Shown here in pieces: positions 8,776-19,851 of a DNA stretch of 64,000 nucleotides (position 1 is its first letter; each line of letters opens with the position of its first letter). The notes beneath the pieces were generated by a model. The model made no database searches and had not been told where the DNA came from. It was given only the letters and a program-made list of their open reading frames with translations. This stretch comes from JAFCUW01 sp049898325. GTDB taxonomy: Bacteria; Pseudomonadota; Gammaproteobacteria; Burkholderiales; Burkholderiaceae_D. The position numbers were made by a program, and so were the translations under genes. The stretch spans positions 186,001 to 250,000 of the forward strand of contig NZ_JAFCXL010000004.1 in assembly GCF_049898325.1 (NCBI RefSeq), read 5' to 3'.

Positions 8776-9612
8776 ATGTCCTACAAATCCATCCTGGTCC
8801 ACGCCTGCGAGTCGCCGTCCGCGCAGTTGCGCTATCGCCTGGCGGCCCATATCGCGCTGGCCGAGGGCGCGCAATTGACCGGTATCGCCCTGTCGGGCGT
8901 GACCGAATTTATCTATCAGTGTGGCGCCGCCGGCGCCGTGCTGCCCACCGTGTTCGAGGATTTTTCCTTTCTCACCGAGGGCGCCGAGCGGGCCCTGGCC
9001 GAGTTTTCCAGCAGCGTGCGGGAGACGGGGCTGAGCGCGGTCCAGACCGTCCTGGTCGATGACGGCGCCGCCCACGGCCTGCCGCTGGCGGCGCGCTATG
9101 GCGACCTGCTGGTGCTGGGCCAGTCGCACAGTCCCGCAGCCCTCGTGGCCGACGGCCATGCGCTGGTGCGCGCCCTGCTGGTCCATGCGCCTTGCCCGGT
9201 GCTGGTGGTGCCGCCGGCGCTGGCCGATTGCAGCCTGCCGCAACGGCCCCTGATCGCCTGGGACGGCAGCCTCGAGGCGAGCCGCGCGGTGCGGGCGGCA
9301 TTGCCCCTGTTGCGGCGCGCCGGCCAGGTCGCCGCCGTCACCTTCAATGCGCCGAAATACGACGGCGGGGCCGACAGCATCGATGCCCGCCTGGCCGCTT
9401 ACCTGGCCTGCCATGGCATCGCCCTCGACATCGTTGACGGCGGCGCGGTCGACGATGCCGGCGCGGCCCTGCTGGCGCTGGCGCAGGCGCGCGCGCGCGA
9501 CTTGATCGTCATGGGCAGCTTCGGCCACAGCCGCTTCCGCGAAATCGTGCTGGGCGGCGTCACCCAGACCGTCCTGCGCGAGTCGACGCTGCCCTTGCTG
9601 ATGGCGCGCTAA
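8776..9612 (+). CDS. Tandem universal stress protein (UspA family)
   Basis: A 278-residue cytosolic protein made of two Usp domains. The second domain keeps the nucleotide-binding pattern G-x2-G-x9-G-(S/T) (MGSFGHSRFREIVLGGVTQT). In the first domain the equivalent stretch (LGQSHSPAALVADGH) is degenerate, so it may be structural. Its opening MSYKSILVHA is typical. It stands alone with its own leader of about 80 bases, which contains a 7-bp GC hairpin (GGCAGCG/CGCTGCC at 8722-8742). Tandem Usp proteins are common in oxygen-limitation and starvation regulons. No copy of the shared promoter element of this region was found in front of it. Confidence 0.92.
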   Translation: MSYKSILVHACESPSAQLRYRLAAHIALAEGAQLTGIALSGVTEFIYQCGAAGAVLPTVFEDFSFLTEGAERALAEFSSSVRETGLSAVQTVLVDDGAAHGLPLAARYGDLLVLGQSHSPAALVADGHALVRALLVHAPCPVLVVPPALADCSLPQRPLIAWDGSLEASRAVRAALPLLRRAGQVAAVTFNAPKYDGGADSIDARLAAYLACHGIALDIVDGGAVDDAGAALLALAQARARDLIVMGSFGHSRFREIVLGGVTQTVLRESTLPLLMAR

Positions 9613-9625
9613 AGCGCGCCGGACC

Positions 9626-11597
<1,972 letters not shown>

Positions 11598-11601
<4 letters not shown>

Positions 11602-12953
11602 TTGGCTGCCCCCGACTTCTGGTCGGTGATCACGCGCATGCCGGCCACCAGCTCCCCGCCGGTGATTTCGGTCATGTGGCCGTCGCTGATGCCGGGCGTG
11701 ACGGCCACCGCGCGCGGCGCGCCGCTGCCGTCGGCCGCCAGCACCCACACCTGGCGGGCGCTGGCCGTGCCGGCGCCGCTGGCGCCGCGGCGCGTGCGGT
11801 TGCCCGGCATGCTGGGGATCAGGCCCGCCGCCAGCCCTTTCTTTGCCGGCGCGCTGCTCGCGGCGGCGGGGGCGAAGCGCAAGGCCGCATTCGGCACCAG
11901 CAGCACCGCCTGGCGCCGGGTGGCGGTGATGGTGGCGGTGGCGGTCATGCCGGGACGCAGGCTCAGGTCGGCGTTATCGACGTCGAGATAGGTGAGATAA
12001 GTCACCACGCTGTCGGTGATGGTCGAGCCCAGTCCCACCCGGGTGATGCGCGCCGGGTAGTTGCGCGCCAGGTAGGCCGCCACCGTGAACGTGGCGTCCT
12101 GGCCCATCTTGACGGCGCCGACGTCGGCCTCGTCGACATACACCCACAGGCGCAGGCGGCGGATGTCCTCGGCGATGGTGAGCAGCGTGACCGCCTGCAG
12201 CGAGGCGGCCACCGTGTTGCCCGGGTCGACCGTGCGGGTGAGCACCACGCCGTCGGTGGGGGCGACGATGGAGGCCTTGGACAGGCTGATCTGGTCGGTC
12301 GACAGCGCCGCCCGCGCGTCGGCCACCCCGGCTTGTGCGCTGGCATGGTCGGCGACGGCGCGGGCCAGCGTGGCGCGCGCGCCATCGAGTTCGGTGCGGG
12401 CCGGCACCTGGCCGCCGGACAGGCGCGCCACGTCCTCGAAGCGGGCCAGGGCCGAACGTGCCTCGGCCAGGGTGGCCCCGGTTTGCGCCAGCTTGCCGTT
12501 CGCCGCCGCCAGCCCCGCCTGCGAGCGCAGGATCTGGTCGCGCAGCTTGGCCGTGTCGAGCACCACCAGCACCTGGCCCTTTTTGACCAGGTCGTTGACG
12601 TCCACGTTCACCTTCAGGACGGTGCCGGACAGTTCGCTGCCGATATTGATCGAGCGGGTAGGCTGGATTGTGCCGTTGGCCGTCACGGTCAGCGTCAGGT
12701 CGCCCCGCGTTGCGGCCACGCTGGTGTAGCTGGGGGCGGCGGCGGCGGCGCGCTGCCGTTGCCAGGCGTAGGCGCCGGCCAGTACGGCCAGCACGGCGGC
12801 CACGGCCAGCCAGGTGGTCCAGCGCCGCCACCAGGGCCGCGGGGCGGATTCGCCGAGCAAGGTGTCGACGTCGCTGACGGGGGCGCCGGCACCGGTGCCG
12901 GGGGCAGCGGGGGACGCGGGGACTGGAGTGGAAATAGTATCGTTGCTGCTCAT
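11598..12953 (-). CDS. MacA/HlyD-type periplasmic adaptor
   Basis: A 451-residue membrane-fusion protein. One inner-membrane helix at residues about 47-64 is followed by a barrel-sandwich half (GSELSGTVLKVNVDVNDLVKKGQVL), a long alpha-helical hairpin rich in Ala/Leu (about 120-215), the second lipoyl half (IVAPTDGVVLTRTVDPGNTV) and beta-barrel domains. The helix hairpin should dock onto the outer-membrane channel encoded just upstream. It overlaps both neighbours by ATGA, indicating tight translational coupling. The C-terminal part has a Lys/Arg-rich insertion (GNRTRRGASGAG) between about 375 and 395. Confidence 0.92.
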
Positions 12954-14416
12954 TGAATCGGTTCTCCGGGGGTGCCTTGCGGCGCTGATGGGGATGGTGC
13001 TTGCCAGCCGCCGCCCAGCGCCTTGTAGAGGCGCACATGGTCGGCATGCCAGGCACTGGTGCTGATGGCGACGGCGTCCTGCGCGCTCAGGCTCACGCGC
13101 TGGGTGTCGAGCACCACCTGCAAGTCGATCAGGCCGCTGCGGTAGCGCAGGCCGGCCAGCGCGGCGGCGCGCCCGGCGGCGTCGGCGCCGCTGCGCAGGC
13201 TGGCCAGCCGCACGCTTTCATTGGCCAGCGCGACCAGGCCATCCTCGACGTCCTTGAGGGCGGCCAGCACGGTGCTGGCGTAGCTGGCGCCGGCCTGCGC
13301 CAGGGCCGCCTGCTGCGCGCGCACGCGGGCCTGGCCGGCGCCGCCGTCGAGCAGCGGCGCGCTCACCCGCGCCAGCAGGCTGGCCACCACCGAGGCCGCG
13401 TTCGGCTGCGCCGCGACGCCCAGCGCCGACAGGCCGAGCGATCCGCCCAGCGAAAAATCGGGCAGGCGGGCGGCGTCGGCCTGGGTCAGCAGGGCGGCGG
13501 CGGCGGCGACGCGCGCCTCGGCCGCCTTCACGTCGGGGCGCTGGCGCAAGGTGATGGCGGGCACGGCCGGCGCGACGATGGCGCCCGGGTCGATCGCGCC
13601 GTATGCGGCGCCGGCCGCCGCCAGCTGTTCGCGCAGCGCGCCCGGCGCCCGGCCCGTCAGCACCGCCAGGCTCGATGCGGCCTGGGCCACCGCGCTGTCC
13701 AGGGTGGGCAACTGGGCCCGCGTCTGTTCGACGGCGCTGCGCGCCTGCTCCACCTCTTGCACGCTGCTCAAGCCTGCCTGCGTGCGCCAGCGCGTCAGTT
13801 GCAGCGTTTCTTGCTGGCTGTCGAGGGCGGCGCGGGCGATGCGCAGGCGCTGTTGCAGCGAGCGCAGGTCCAGGTAATCGAGCGCCACTTCGGCCGCCAC
13901 CGACACGGCGATATCGGCCAGGCTGGCGGCGCTGGCGGCGGCGTTGAAGTCGGCCGCGCGCACGGCGGCGCGCTGGCCGCCGAACACGTCGAGCTCCCAG
14001 CTGGCGTCGAAACCGGCGGCGAAGCTGCTGGCCATGTTGGCATTGGCCCGCTGCCGCTGCGCCGACGCGCTGCCGCTCAGCTGGGGCAGGCGGGCGGCCG
14101 CCTGGACGTCGGCCAGCGCGCGCGCCTGGGCCAGCGCGGCGCGCGCACCCTCAATACTATGGTTGTGGGCCAGCGCATCGTCCACCAGCGTCACCAGCAG
14201 GGGATCGTTGAAACGCCCCCACCAGCGCGCCAGCGGCGTGGCCGGCGCGCTGGCGGCGGGCACGCTCCACTGCGCCGGAATCGCCACCGTGGCGGGGCGC
14301 GCCGGCGCGACCAGCGGGGCGCAGCCGACGGCGAGCATGGCAAGGGCGCAGCTGGCGAGATAGCGGCTGCGCAGATGGCGCAGATGGCCTCGAGGGTGGC
14401 GCGCAATGTCGATCAT
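12950..14416 (-). CDS. Outer-membrane efflux lipoprotein, NodT/OprM family
   Basis: A 488-residue channel protein with a lipobox-like signal end (SCALAMLAVGCAP) and two repeated outer-membrane-efflux domains. Typical marks are WWGRFNDPLLVTLVDDALAHN, GFDASWELDVFGG and LRQRPDVKAAEARVAAA. The start at 14416 has AGGAGA upstream; a much longer frame reading through to 16363 is a shadow of genes on the other strand. First gene of the efflux operon, with one copy of the shared regional promoter element 67 bases upstream (14484-14503). Confidence 0.92.
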   Translation of the reverse strand: MIDIARHPRGHLRHLRSRYLASCALAMLAVGCAPLVAPARPATVAIPAQWSVPAASAPATPLARWWGRFNDPLLVTLVDDALAHNHSIEGARAALAQARALADVQAAARLPQLSGSASAQRQRANANMASSFAAGFDASWELDVFGGQRAAVRAADFNAAASAASLADIAVSVAAEVALDYLDLRSLQQRLRIARAALDSQQETLQLTRWRTQAGLSSVQEVEQARSAVEQTRAQLPTLDSAVAQAASSLAVLTGRAPGALREQLAAAGAAYGAIDPGAIVAPAVPAITLRQRPDVKAAEARVAAAAALLTQADAARLPDFSLGGSLGLSALGVAAQPNAASVVASLLARVSAPLLDGGAGQARVRAQQAALAQAGASYASTVLAALKDVEDGLVALANESVRLASLRSGADAAGRAAALAGLRYRSGLIDLQVVLDTQRVSLSAQDAVAISTSAWHADHVRLYKALGGGWQAPSPSAPQGTPGEPIQ

Positions 14417-14483
14417 GGTGCTGGGGTTCTCCTGGACTGGCGGTGCGCAAGCCCGTACTGTCGACCAGCGGCGGGGGGGCGGT

Positions 14484-14503
14484 CTGTGTGTTTCGCCGCT
14501 TTG
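14484..14503 (-). promoter_or_regulatory. Shared regional promoter element, site a (efflux operon)
   Basis: Read towards the efflux operon it is AAAGCGGCGAAACACACAG. A -10-like GACAGT (14457-14462) follows after 21 bases. It lies back to back with site b, which faces the BON gene, 42 bases away. Confidence 0.65.
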
Positions 14504-14545
14504 GGAGTCGCCTGCAGGAGCCGCCGGCAGGAGCCGCCGATCGCG

Positions 14546-14564
14546 TAAGCGCGCAAGCACACTG
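14546..14564 (+). promoter_or_regulatory. Shared regional promoter element, site b (BON gene)
   Basis: TAAGCGCGCAAGCACACTG. A -10-like CATGAT (14585-14590) follows after 20 bases, which would place transcription start near 14597 and give a leader of about 24 bases carrying AAGGA before ATG 14621. Confidence 0.72.
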
Positions 14565-14620
14565 AAGCCCTTCGCAGGCGGGGCCATGATGAGATTTCTC
14601 AACCCAACCAAGGAATCACC

Positions 14621-15271
14621 ATGAAAACCGATATCCAACTGCGCGACGATGTACTGGCCGAACTTGATTGGGAGCCTTCGCTGGACGCCGCCCAGATCGG
14701 CGTCGAGGCCAAGGGTGGCGTCATCACGCTGGAAGGCCGGGTCGCCAGCTTTGGCGAAAAATGGGATGCCGAGCGGGCCGCGCAGCGCGTGGCGGGCGTG
14801 CAATCGGTGGCGGCCGAGCTCGATGTAAAACTGGTCGGCGACACCCGCCGCGACGACAGCGACATCGCCAGCGCCGTCAACCATGCGCTGGCCTGGCAGG
14901 TGTTCGTACCGAAGCATCAGATCCAGGCGCTGGTCGAGCAGGGCGTTGTCACCCTGACCGGCGCGGTGACCTGGGAATACCAGCGCAATGCGGCCGCCTC
15001 GGCGGTGCGCTACCTGACCGGCGTGACGGGGCTGAGCAACCAGATCACCATCAACCCGGCCGTCACCGTGGCAGTGGTCAAGGAAGAGCTGGAAGCGGCC
15101 CTGAAACGGCGCGCACACGATGAGGCGAAACGAGTCGGCGTTGCCGTGAGCGGCTCGAACGTCACCCTGTCGGGCGTGGTGCCGGACTGGCGTGAGCGCT
15201 CGATCGCGCGCGAGACGGCGTGGAATACGCCCGGCGTGCGCTCGGTGACGGACGACATGCGGATTGCCTGA
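14621..15271 (+). CDS. Three-BON-domain stress protein
   Basis: A 216-residue protein without a signal peptide, made of three consecutive BON domains: about 1-70 (LDAAQIGVEAKGGVITLEGRV), 75-145 (VPKHQIQALVEQGVVTLTGAV) and 147-216 (VGVAVSGSNVTLSGVVPDW). BON domains bind phospholipids or other surfaces; OsmY is the best-known case, but this protein appears cytoplasmic. A paralogue of the same length lies at 38360-39010. AAGGA precedes the ATG. Preceded by site b of the shared promoter element, so it is probably co-regulated with its paralogue. Confidence 0.9.
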   Translation: MKTDIQLRDDVLAELDWEPSLDAAQIGVEAKGGVITLEGRVASFGEKWDAERAAQRVAGVQSVAAELDVKLVGDTRRDDSDIASAVNHALAWQVFVPKHQIQALVEQGVVTLTGAVTWEYQRNAAASAVRYLTGVTGLSNQITINPAVTVAVVKEELEAALKRRAHDEAKRVGVAVSGSNVTLSGVVPDWRERSIARETAWNTPGVRSVTDDMRIA

Positions 15272-15277
15272 TGTGGC

Positions 15278-15304
15278 TGCGGAAAACGCCCGGCGTTTTC
15301 CGCA
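15278..15304 (+). terminator. Perfect 12-bp stem-loop after the BON gene
   Basis: TGCGGAAAACGC pairs perfectly with GCGTTTTCCGCA around a three-base loop, seven bases after the BON stop. It lacks a following T run, so it may be a factor-assisted terminator or an RNA-stabilising/processing hairpin between the BON and aldolase genes. Confidence 0.6.
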
Positions 15305-15364
15305 CGATGTCGCCATGCCGTGGTCCAACCAGCACGGCCCACTGACCTCAACCGATTGCCACGC

Positions 15365-16408
15365 ATGAATGAAAACGAACTGATCAGCATTGCCCGGCGC
15401 ATCAGCGCCCGCGGCAAGGGCCTGCTTGCCATCGATGAAAGCAGCGCCACCTGCAACCGGCGCTTCGCCGCCTTCGACATTGCCGGCACCGCGCCCCTGC
15501 GGCGCGCCTGCCGCGACTGGATGGTCGGGGCGCCGGGCTTGAGCGCGAGTATTTCTGCAGTAATATTGAACGATGAAACAATCAATCAGCATACGCTGGC
15601 CGACGTGCCCTTCGCCCAGGCGGTGGCGGACGCCGGCATGATTCCAGGCGTGAAGGTCGACATGGGCCTGGCGCCCTTCCACGGCGATTGCGGCGAACAG
15701 GTCACGCTGGGGCTCGACGGCTTGCGCGAGCGCCTGGCGCGCTACCACGCGATGGGCGCCCGCTTTGCCAAATGGCGCGCCGTGGTGCGCGTCGACGAGA
15801 ACCTGCCCAGCCATGCCTGCGTGATGGCCAATGCGCACGCGCTGGCGCGTTTCGCCGCCCTGTGCCAGGAAGCGGGCCTGGTGCCCGTCGTCGAGCCGGA
15901 AATCCTGATGGCGGGCGAGCATGCGCTGTTGCGCTCGGCCGCCGTCAGCGAGTGCGTGCTGCGCATGGTGTTCGCGCAGCTCGTTGAGCAGGAGGTCTTG
16001 CTGGAAGGGCTGATCCTGAAAACCAGCATGGTGCTGCCGGGCCTGGCATGCGTGGAACAGGCCGAGCCCGCGCTGGTGGCGGAAATGACGGTGCGCAGCA
16101 TGCGCCGCGCGGTGCCGGCGGCGGTGGCGGCGATCGCCTTCCTGTCCGGCGGCCAGACGCCGGCGCAGGCGACGCTGCGGCTCAATGCGCTGCAGCAGGG
16201 GCAGGGCACGCAACCGTGGGCGATGACGTTCTCGTTTGGCCGGGCGCTCCAGCAGCCGGCGCTGGCGCTGTGGCAGGGGCACGAAGACAATGTCGCCGCC
16301 GCCCAGCGCGCCCTGGTGTACCGGGCCAGCTGCAATAGCCAGGCGCGCTGCGGCCGCTACCACGCGGCCGACGATGCGCAGGCCACCTGGGATCGGGCCA
16401 TCGCATGA
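15365..16408 (+). CDS. Class I fructose-bisphosphate aldolase
   Basis: A 347-residue Schiff-base aldolase that interconverts fructose 1,6-bisphosphate with dihydroxyacetone phosphate and glyceraldehyde 3-phosphate in glycolysis and gluconeogenesis. Seen: GKGLLAIDESSATCNRRF at the front, VKVDMGL, FAKWRAVVRV, PVVEPEILM, and LILKTSMVLPG carrying the Schiff-base lysine (Lys219), then FLSGGQT and WAMTFSFGRALQ. The family is the animal-type class I enzyme. ATG 15365 is favoured by homology; no strong ribosome site is seen. It overlaps the next gene by ATGA. Class I aldolases of this kind recur in bacterial low-oxygen clusters. Confidence 0.95.
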   Translation: MNENELISIARRISARGKGLLAIDESSATCNRRFAAFDIAGTAPLRRACRDWMVGAPGLSASISAVILNDETINQHTLADVPFAQAVADAGMIPGVKVDMGLAPFHGDCGEQVTLGLDGLRERLARYHAMGARFAKWRAVVRVDENLPSHACVMANAHALARFAALCQEAGLVPVVEPEILMAGEHALLRSAAVSECVLRMVFAQLVEQEVLLEGLILKTSMVLPGLACVEQAEPALVAEMTVRSMRRAVPAAVAAIAFLSGGQTPAQATLRLNALQQGQGTQPWAMTFSFGRALQQPALALWQGHEDNVAAAQRALVYRASCNSQARCGRYHAADDAQATWDRAIA

Positions 16409-17223
16409 ACTGGCGCATGCTCAAGGCGGCGCTGCTGCTGGCACTGTTCGCCTTCGCGCCCGCGCGGGCGCAGCACAGCCTTGCCGCGGTGGCCGAGGTC
16501 GACGCCATCAGCGCCCGCTTCGCCCTCGAAGTCCGGCCGCAGCTGGCCGTGCCCGCCGCCGCGCTGGCCGGCTACACGCAGGCGCTGGAGGCGGCGCTGG
16601 CCAGTGCCCAGGTGAGCATGGTGGCGCCCCAGTTCCTGCTGCTGGTCGACCGCAGCCCGAACGTGCAGGCGGCCCTGCTGCTGTGGGGCGCCAGCGGCGG
16701 CGCCTGGCAGCTGGTCGGCGCGGTGCCCGTCTCGACCGGCCTGCCGGGCACCTACGAACATTTTGTTACGCCCACCGGGGTGTTCGACCACAGCACCGCG
16801 CAGCCCGACTACCGCGCCGAGGGCACCCGCAACAAGCTGGGATTTCGCGGCTACGGCAGCAAGGGCATGCGGGTCTACGACCTGGGCTGGGTGGCGGCGC
16901 CGCGCGGCTGGGGCGATGGCGCCATGGGCACCTTGCGCCTGCAAATGCACGCCACCGATCCCGTGCTGGCCGAACCGCTGCTGGGCACGCCCCGGTCCGA
17001 GGGCTGCATCCGCATCGCGGCAAGTTTTAACACCTTCGTCGACCTGAACGGCTTGCTCGACGCCGATTACGACGCCGCGCTGCGCGAGGGTGCGCAACTG
17101 TGGGTATTGAACCCCGCGCGCACGCCCGTCGTCAGCGCCGGCCGCTTTATCGTCGTGGTCGATTCGGCCAGCACCGAGCGGGCGCCGTGGTCGCCGGCGC
17201 CCGCGCGCGCCAGCTTGCGCTGA
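16405..17223 (+). CDS. YafK-like L,D-transpeptidase family protein
   Basis: A 272-residue exported protein (signal peptide MNWRMLKAALLLALFAFAPARA). It has a YkuD-type catalytic region: His182 in LQMHATDPVLAEPLLG and Cys201 in PRSEGCIRI, the S-x-G-C-I-R pattern of this superfamily. Such enzymes act in the periplasm, either cross-linking peptidoglycan or anchoring/releasing Braun-type lipoproteins. The upstream VPVSTGLPGTYEHFVTPTGVF matches the substrate-loop strand of the fold. Its four-base overlap with the aldolase gene is curious for unrelated functions and suggests shared regulation rather than a shared pathway. Confidence 0.85.
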   Translation: MNWRMLKAALLLALFAFAPARAQHSLAAVAEVDAISARFALEVRPQLAVPAAALAGYTQALEAALASAQVSMVAPQFLLLVDRSPNVQAALLLWGASGGAWQLVGAVPVSTGLPGTYEHFVTPTGVFDHSTAQPDYRAEGTRNKLGFRGYGSKGMRVYDLGWVAAPRGWGDGAMGTLRLQMHATDPVLAEPLLGTPRSEGCIRIAASFNTFVDLNGLLDADYDAALREGAQLWVLNPARTPVVSAGRFIVVVDSASTERAPWSPAPARASLR

Positions 17224-17271
17224 AACGGCGCGCAAGGTGCAATCTGCTCAGCCGGCATAGGAGGACAGCGC

Positions 17272-19851
17272 ATGCAATCAAACAATCAACAAACTGCGAC
17301 CGCCAAGCCTGACGCGGCGCAGGCCGACAGCGGCCTGAGCGACAATGAAGCGGCGCGCCGCCTGTTGCGCGACGGCCCGAACGCGCTCGACGAGGCGCCC
17401 CGCCACGCGGTCCTGCGCCAGCTGCTGCGGGTGGTGAGCGAGCCGATGTTCCTGCTGCTGGTGGCCTGCGGCCTGGTCTACCTGCTGCTGGGCGACCGCG
17501 GCGAAGCCTTGATGCTGCTGTGTTTTGTCTTCCTGGTCATGGGCATGACCTTTTTTCAGCAGCGCCGCACCCAGAACGCGCTGGCCTCGCTGCGCGAGAT
17601 GGCCAGCCCCAGTGCGCAGGTGGTGCGCAGCGGGGCCGTGCGCACGATGGCCGCCAGGGATCTCGTGTGCGGGGACATCGTCTTCGTGGCCGAGGGCACA
17701 CGCGTGCCCGCCGACCTGTTGCTGCTCGAATCGTCGAATGTGACGACGGACGAGTCGATGCTGACGGGCGAGTCGGTGCCGGTGGCGAAGTTCGCCGCGG
17801 CGGCAGACGTCGAACTCGCCAGCAGCCAGGTGTTCGCGGGCACCTTGCTGACCCAGGGCAACGCCCGCGGCCGCGTGATCGCCACCGGCCCCCGCAGCGC
17901 ACTGGGCCGCATCGGCGCCTCGCTGGCCGCGATCGACACGGGACCGACCCCGATCGAGCAGGAAACCCGCCGCGTGGTGCTGCGGGTGGCGCTGGCCGGG
18001 CTGCTGCTGGCGTCGCTGCTGGCGCTGCTGTACTGGTACTTGCGCGGCGACTGGCTGCACGGCCTGCTGACGGGCCTGACCTTCGCGATGGCCGTCCTGC
18101 CCGAGGAATTGCCGGTGGTGCTGACGATTTTCCTGGGCCTGGGCGCCTGGCGGCTATCGCGCGACCAGGTGCTGGCGCGGCGCATTCCCGCCATCGAACT
18201 GCTGGGCGCGACCACCTTGCTGTGCGTCGACAAGACGGGCACCCTCACCACCAACCGCATGGCGGTGCGCGCGCTGTGGAGCGAGGCGGCCAGTGTTGAG
18301 ATTGCCGGCGGCGCCGGCGCCCCCTTGCCGGAGGCGCTGCACGGCGTGCTCGAATTTGCCATGCTGGCCAGCCACCGGCGCGCGTTCGACCCGATGGAGA
18401 GCGCCATCGGCGCCGCCGGCGCCGCCCTGCTGGCGGGCACGGAACACCTGCATGGCGACTGGACGCTGCTGTGCGACTACCCGCTGTCGAAGCAGATGCT
18501 GGCCATGTCGCGCGTCTGGCAGGCGCCCGACTTGCGCGAAAAAATGATTGCCGTCAAGGGCGCACCCGAGGCGGTGGTCGATCTGTGCCACCTCGACGCC
18601 GCGCGCGCCGCCCGCATCGCCGGCCAGGTCGAGCACATGGCCGCGCAGGGCTTGCGGGTACTGGGCGTGGGCAGCGCGGTGTTCGCCGACAGCGCCTTGC
18701 CGGACCGGCAGCACGACTTCGATTTTACGTTTCTCGGCCTGATCGCACTGGCAGACCCGGTGCGTCAGGAGGTTCCTGCGGCGATCGCGCAATGTCGGCA
18801 GGCCGGCATCCGCGTCGTCATGATCACGGGCGATCACCCGGCCACGGCGCTGTCGATCGCGCGCCAGGCGGGGCTGGCCGCCAGCCGGGCGCTCACGGGC
18901 GCCGAACTGGCGGCGCTCGACGGGCCGGGGCTGGCGCTGCGGCTGGCCGACACGGACATTTTCTGCCGCGTCCAGCCGGCCCAGAAACTGCATCTGGTGC
19001 AGGCCTTCCAGGCGCGCGGCGAGGTGGTGGCGATGACGGGCGACGGCGTCAACGATGCGCCCGCCCTGAAGGCGGCCGATATCGGCGTGGCCATGGGCGG
19101 GCGCGGCACCGACGTGGCGCGCGAGGCGGCGGCGCTGATTCTGCTCGATGACAATTTCACTTCGCTGGTGACGGCGGTCGGCCACGGGCGAAGGGTGTTT
19201 GCCAACCTGCGCAAGGCCATCGTGTTCGTGGTGGCGGCCCACGTGCCCATCGTCGGCCTGTCCCTCATTCCCGTGCTGGCCGGCTGGCAGATGCTGCTGC
19301 TGCCCGCCCACGTGTTGTTTTTGCAATTGATCATCGACCCCGCCTGCTCGCTCATTTTTGAAGCGCAGCCGGCCGAGCCCGATGCCATGCGGGCGCCGCC
19401 ACGGCCGGCGTCGGCGCGCCTGTTCGACTGGCCGGTGCTGCTGCGGGGACTGGCCCAGGGCGCCGGCTTGCTGCTGGCGCTGGTGGGGGTGAACCTGTTC
19501 GCGCGCGCCCAGGGCGCGCCGGACGACGCCATCCGCGCCACCACCTTCGCCGTGCTGGTGCTGGCGAACCTGGGCCTGATCTACGCCAACCGCGCGTTTT
19601 CCCGGCCCAGCTGGCAGGGCGGCGCCGTGCCCGACCGCCTGTTCGCGTTCTTCGCCGCCGGCGCGCTGGTCTTGCTGGCGCTGGTGCTGGCGGTGCCCCT
19701 GCTGCGCACTTTTTTCAGCTTCCGCTTGCCCTCCGTGGCGCTGGCGGCGAGCGGCGCCGCCGCGCTGCTGGCGAGCCTGCTGTGGTTCGAGGCCGTCAAA
19801 TGGCGGGCGGGCCGGGCCCGTGATCAGAGGGCTTCTTCGACCTTCAGGTGA
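17272..19851 (+). CDS. P2-type cation-transporting ATPase
   Basis: An 859-residue P-type ATPase. Seen: the actuator loop TGES (165-168), the membrane motif PEELP (277-281) typical of calcium/magnesium-type pumps, the phosphorylation site DKTGTLT (Asp320), the KGAPE nucleotide motif, and the hinge TGDGVNDAPAL. No Cys-Pro-Cys or heavy-metal-binding domain is present, so it is not a copper/zinc/cadmium pump. The ion is probably Ca2+ or another light cation. The ATG is preceded by AGGAGG at ideal spacing. Its 3' end overlaps the convergent DUF1269-like gene by 28 bases. Confidence 0.93.
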   Translation: MQSNNQQTATAKPDAAQADSGLSDNEAARRLLRDGPNALDEAPRHAVLRQLLRVVSEPMFLLLVACGLVYLLLGDRGEALMLLCFVFLVMGMTFFQQRRTQNALASLREMASPSAQVVRSGAVRTMAARDLVCGDIVFVAEGTRVPADLLLLESSNVTTDESMLTGESVPVAKFAAAADVELASSQVFAGTLLTQGNARGRVIATGPRSALGRIGASLAAIDTGPTPIEQETRRVVLRVALAGLLLASLLALLYWYLRGDWLHGLLTGLTFAMAVLPEELPVVLTIFLGLGAWRLSRDQVLARRIPAIELLGATTLLCVDKTGTLTTNRMAVRALWSEAASVEIAGGAGAPLPEALHGVLEFAMLASHRRAFDPMESAIGAAGAALLAGTEHLHGDWTLLCDYPLSKQMLAMSRVWQAPDLREKMIAVKGAPEAVVDLCHLDAARAARIAGQVEHMAAQGLRVLGVGSAVFADSALPDRQHDFDFTFLGLIALADPVRQEVPAAIAQCRQAGIRVVMITGDHPATALSIARQAGLAASRALTGAELAALDGPGLALRLADTDIFCRVQPAQKLHLVQAFQARGEVVAMTGDGVNDAPALKAADIGVAMGGRGTDVAREAAALILLDDNFTSLVTAVGHGRRVFANLRKAIVFVVAAHVPIVGLSLIPVLAGWQMLLLPAHVLFLQLIIDPACSLIFEAQPAEPDAMRAPPRPASARLFDWPVLLRGLAQGAGLLLALVGVNLFARAQGAPDDAIRATTFAVLVLANLGLIYANRAFSRPSWQGGAVPDRLFAFFAAGALVLLALVLAVPLLRTFFSFRLPSVALAASGAAALLASLLWFEAVKWRAGRARDQRASSTFR

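Noticed and set aside
14417..16363. Very long leftward open frame continuing upstream of the efflux channel gene
   Set aside because: It lies opposite the BON and aldolase genes, has no family-like sequence and is explained by high GC content; the channel gene starts at 14416 with a good ribosome site.
17224..17250. Further copy of the shared promoter element before the P-type ATPase
   Set aside because: GGCGCGCAAGGTGCAATCTG lacks the CACAC half and is too close to the ATG for the usual spacing.
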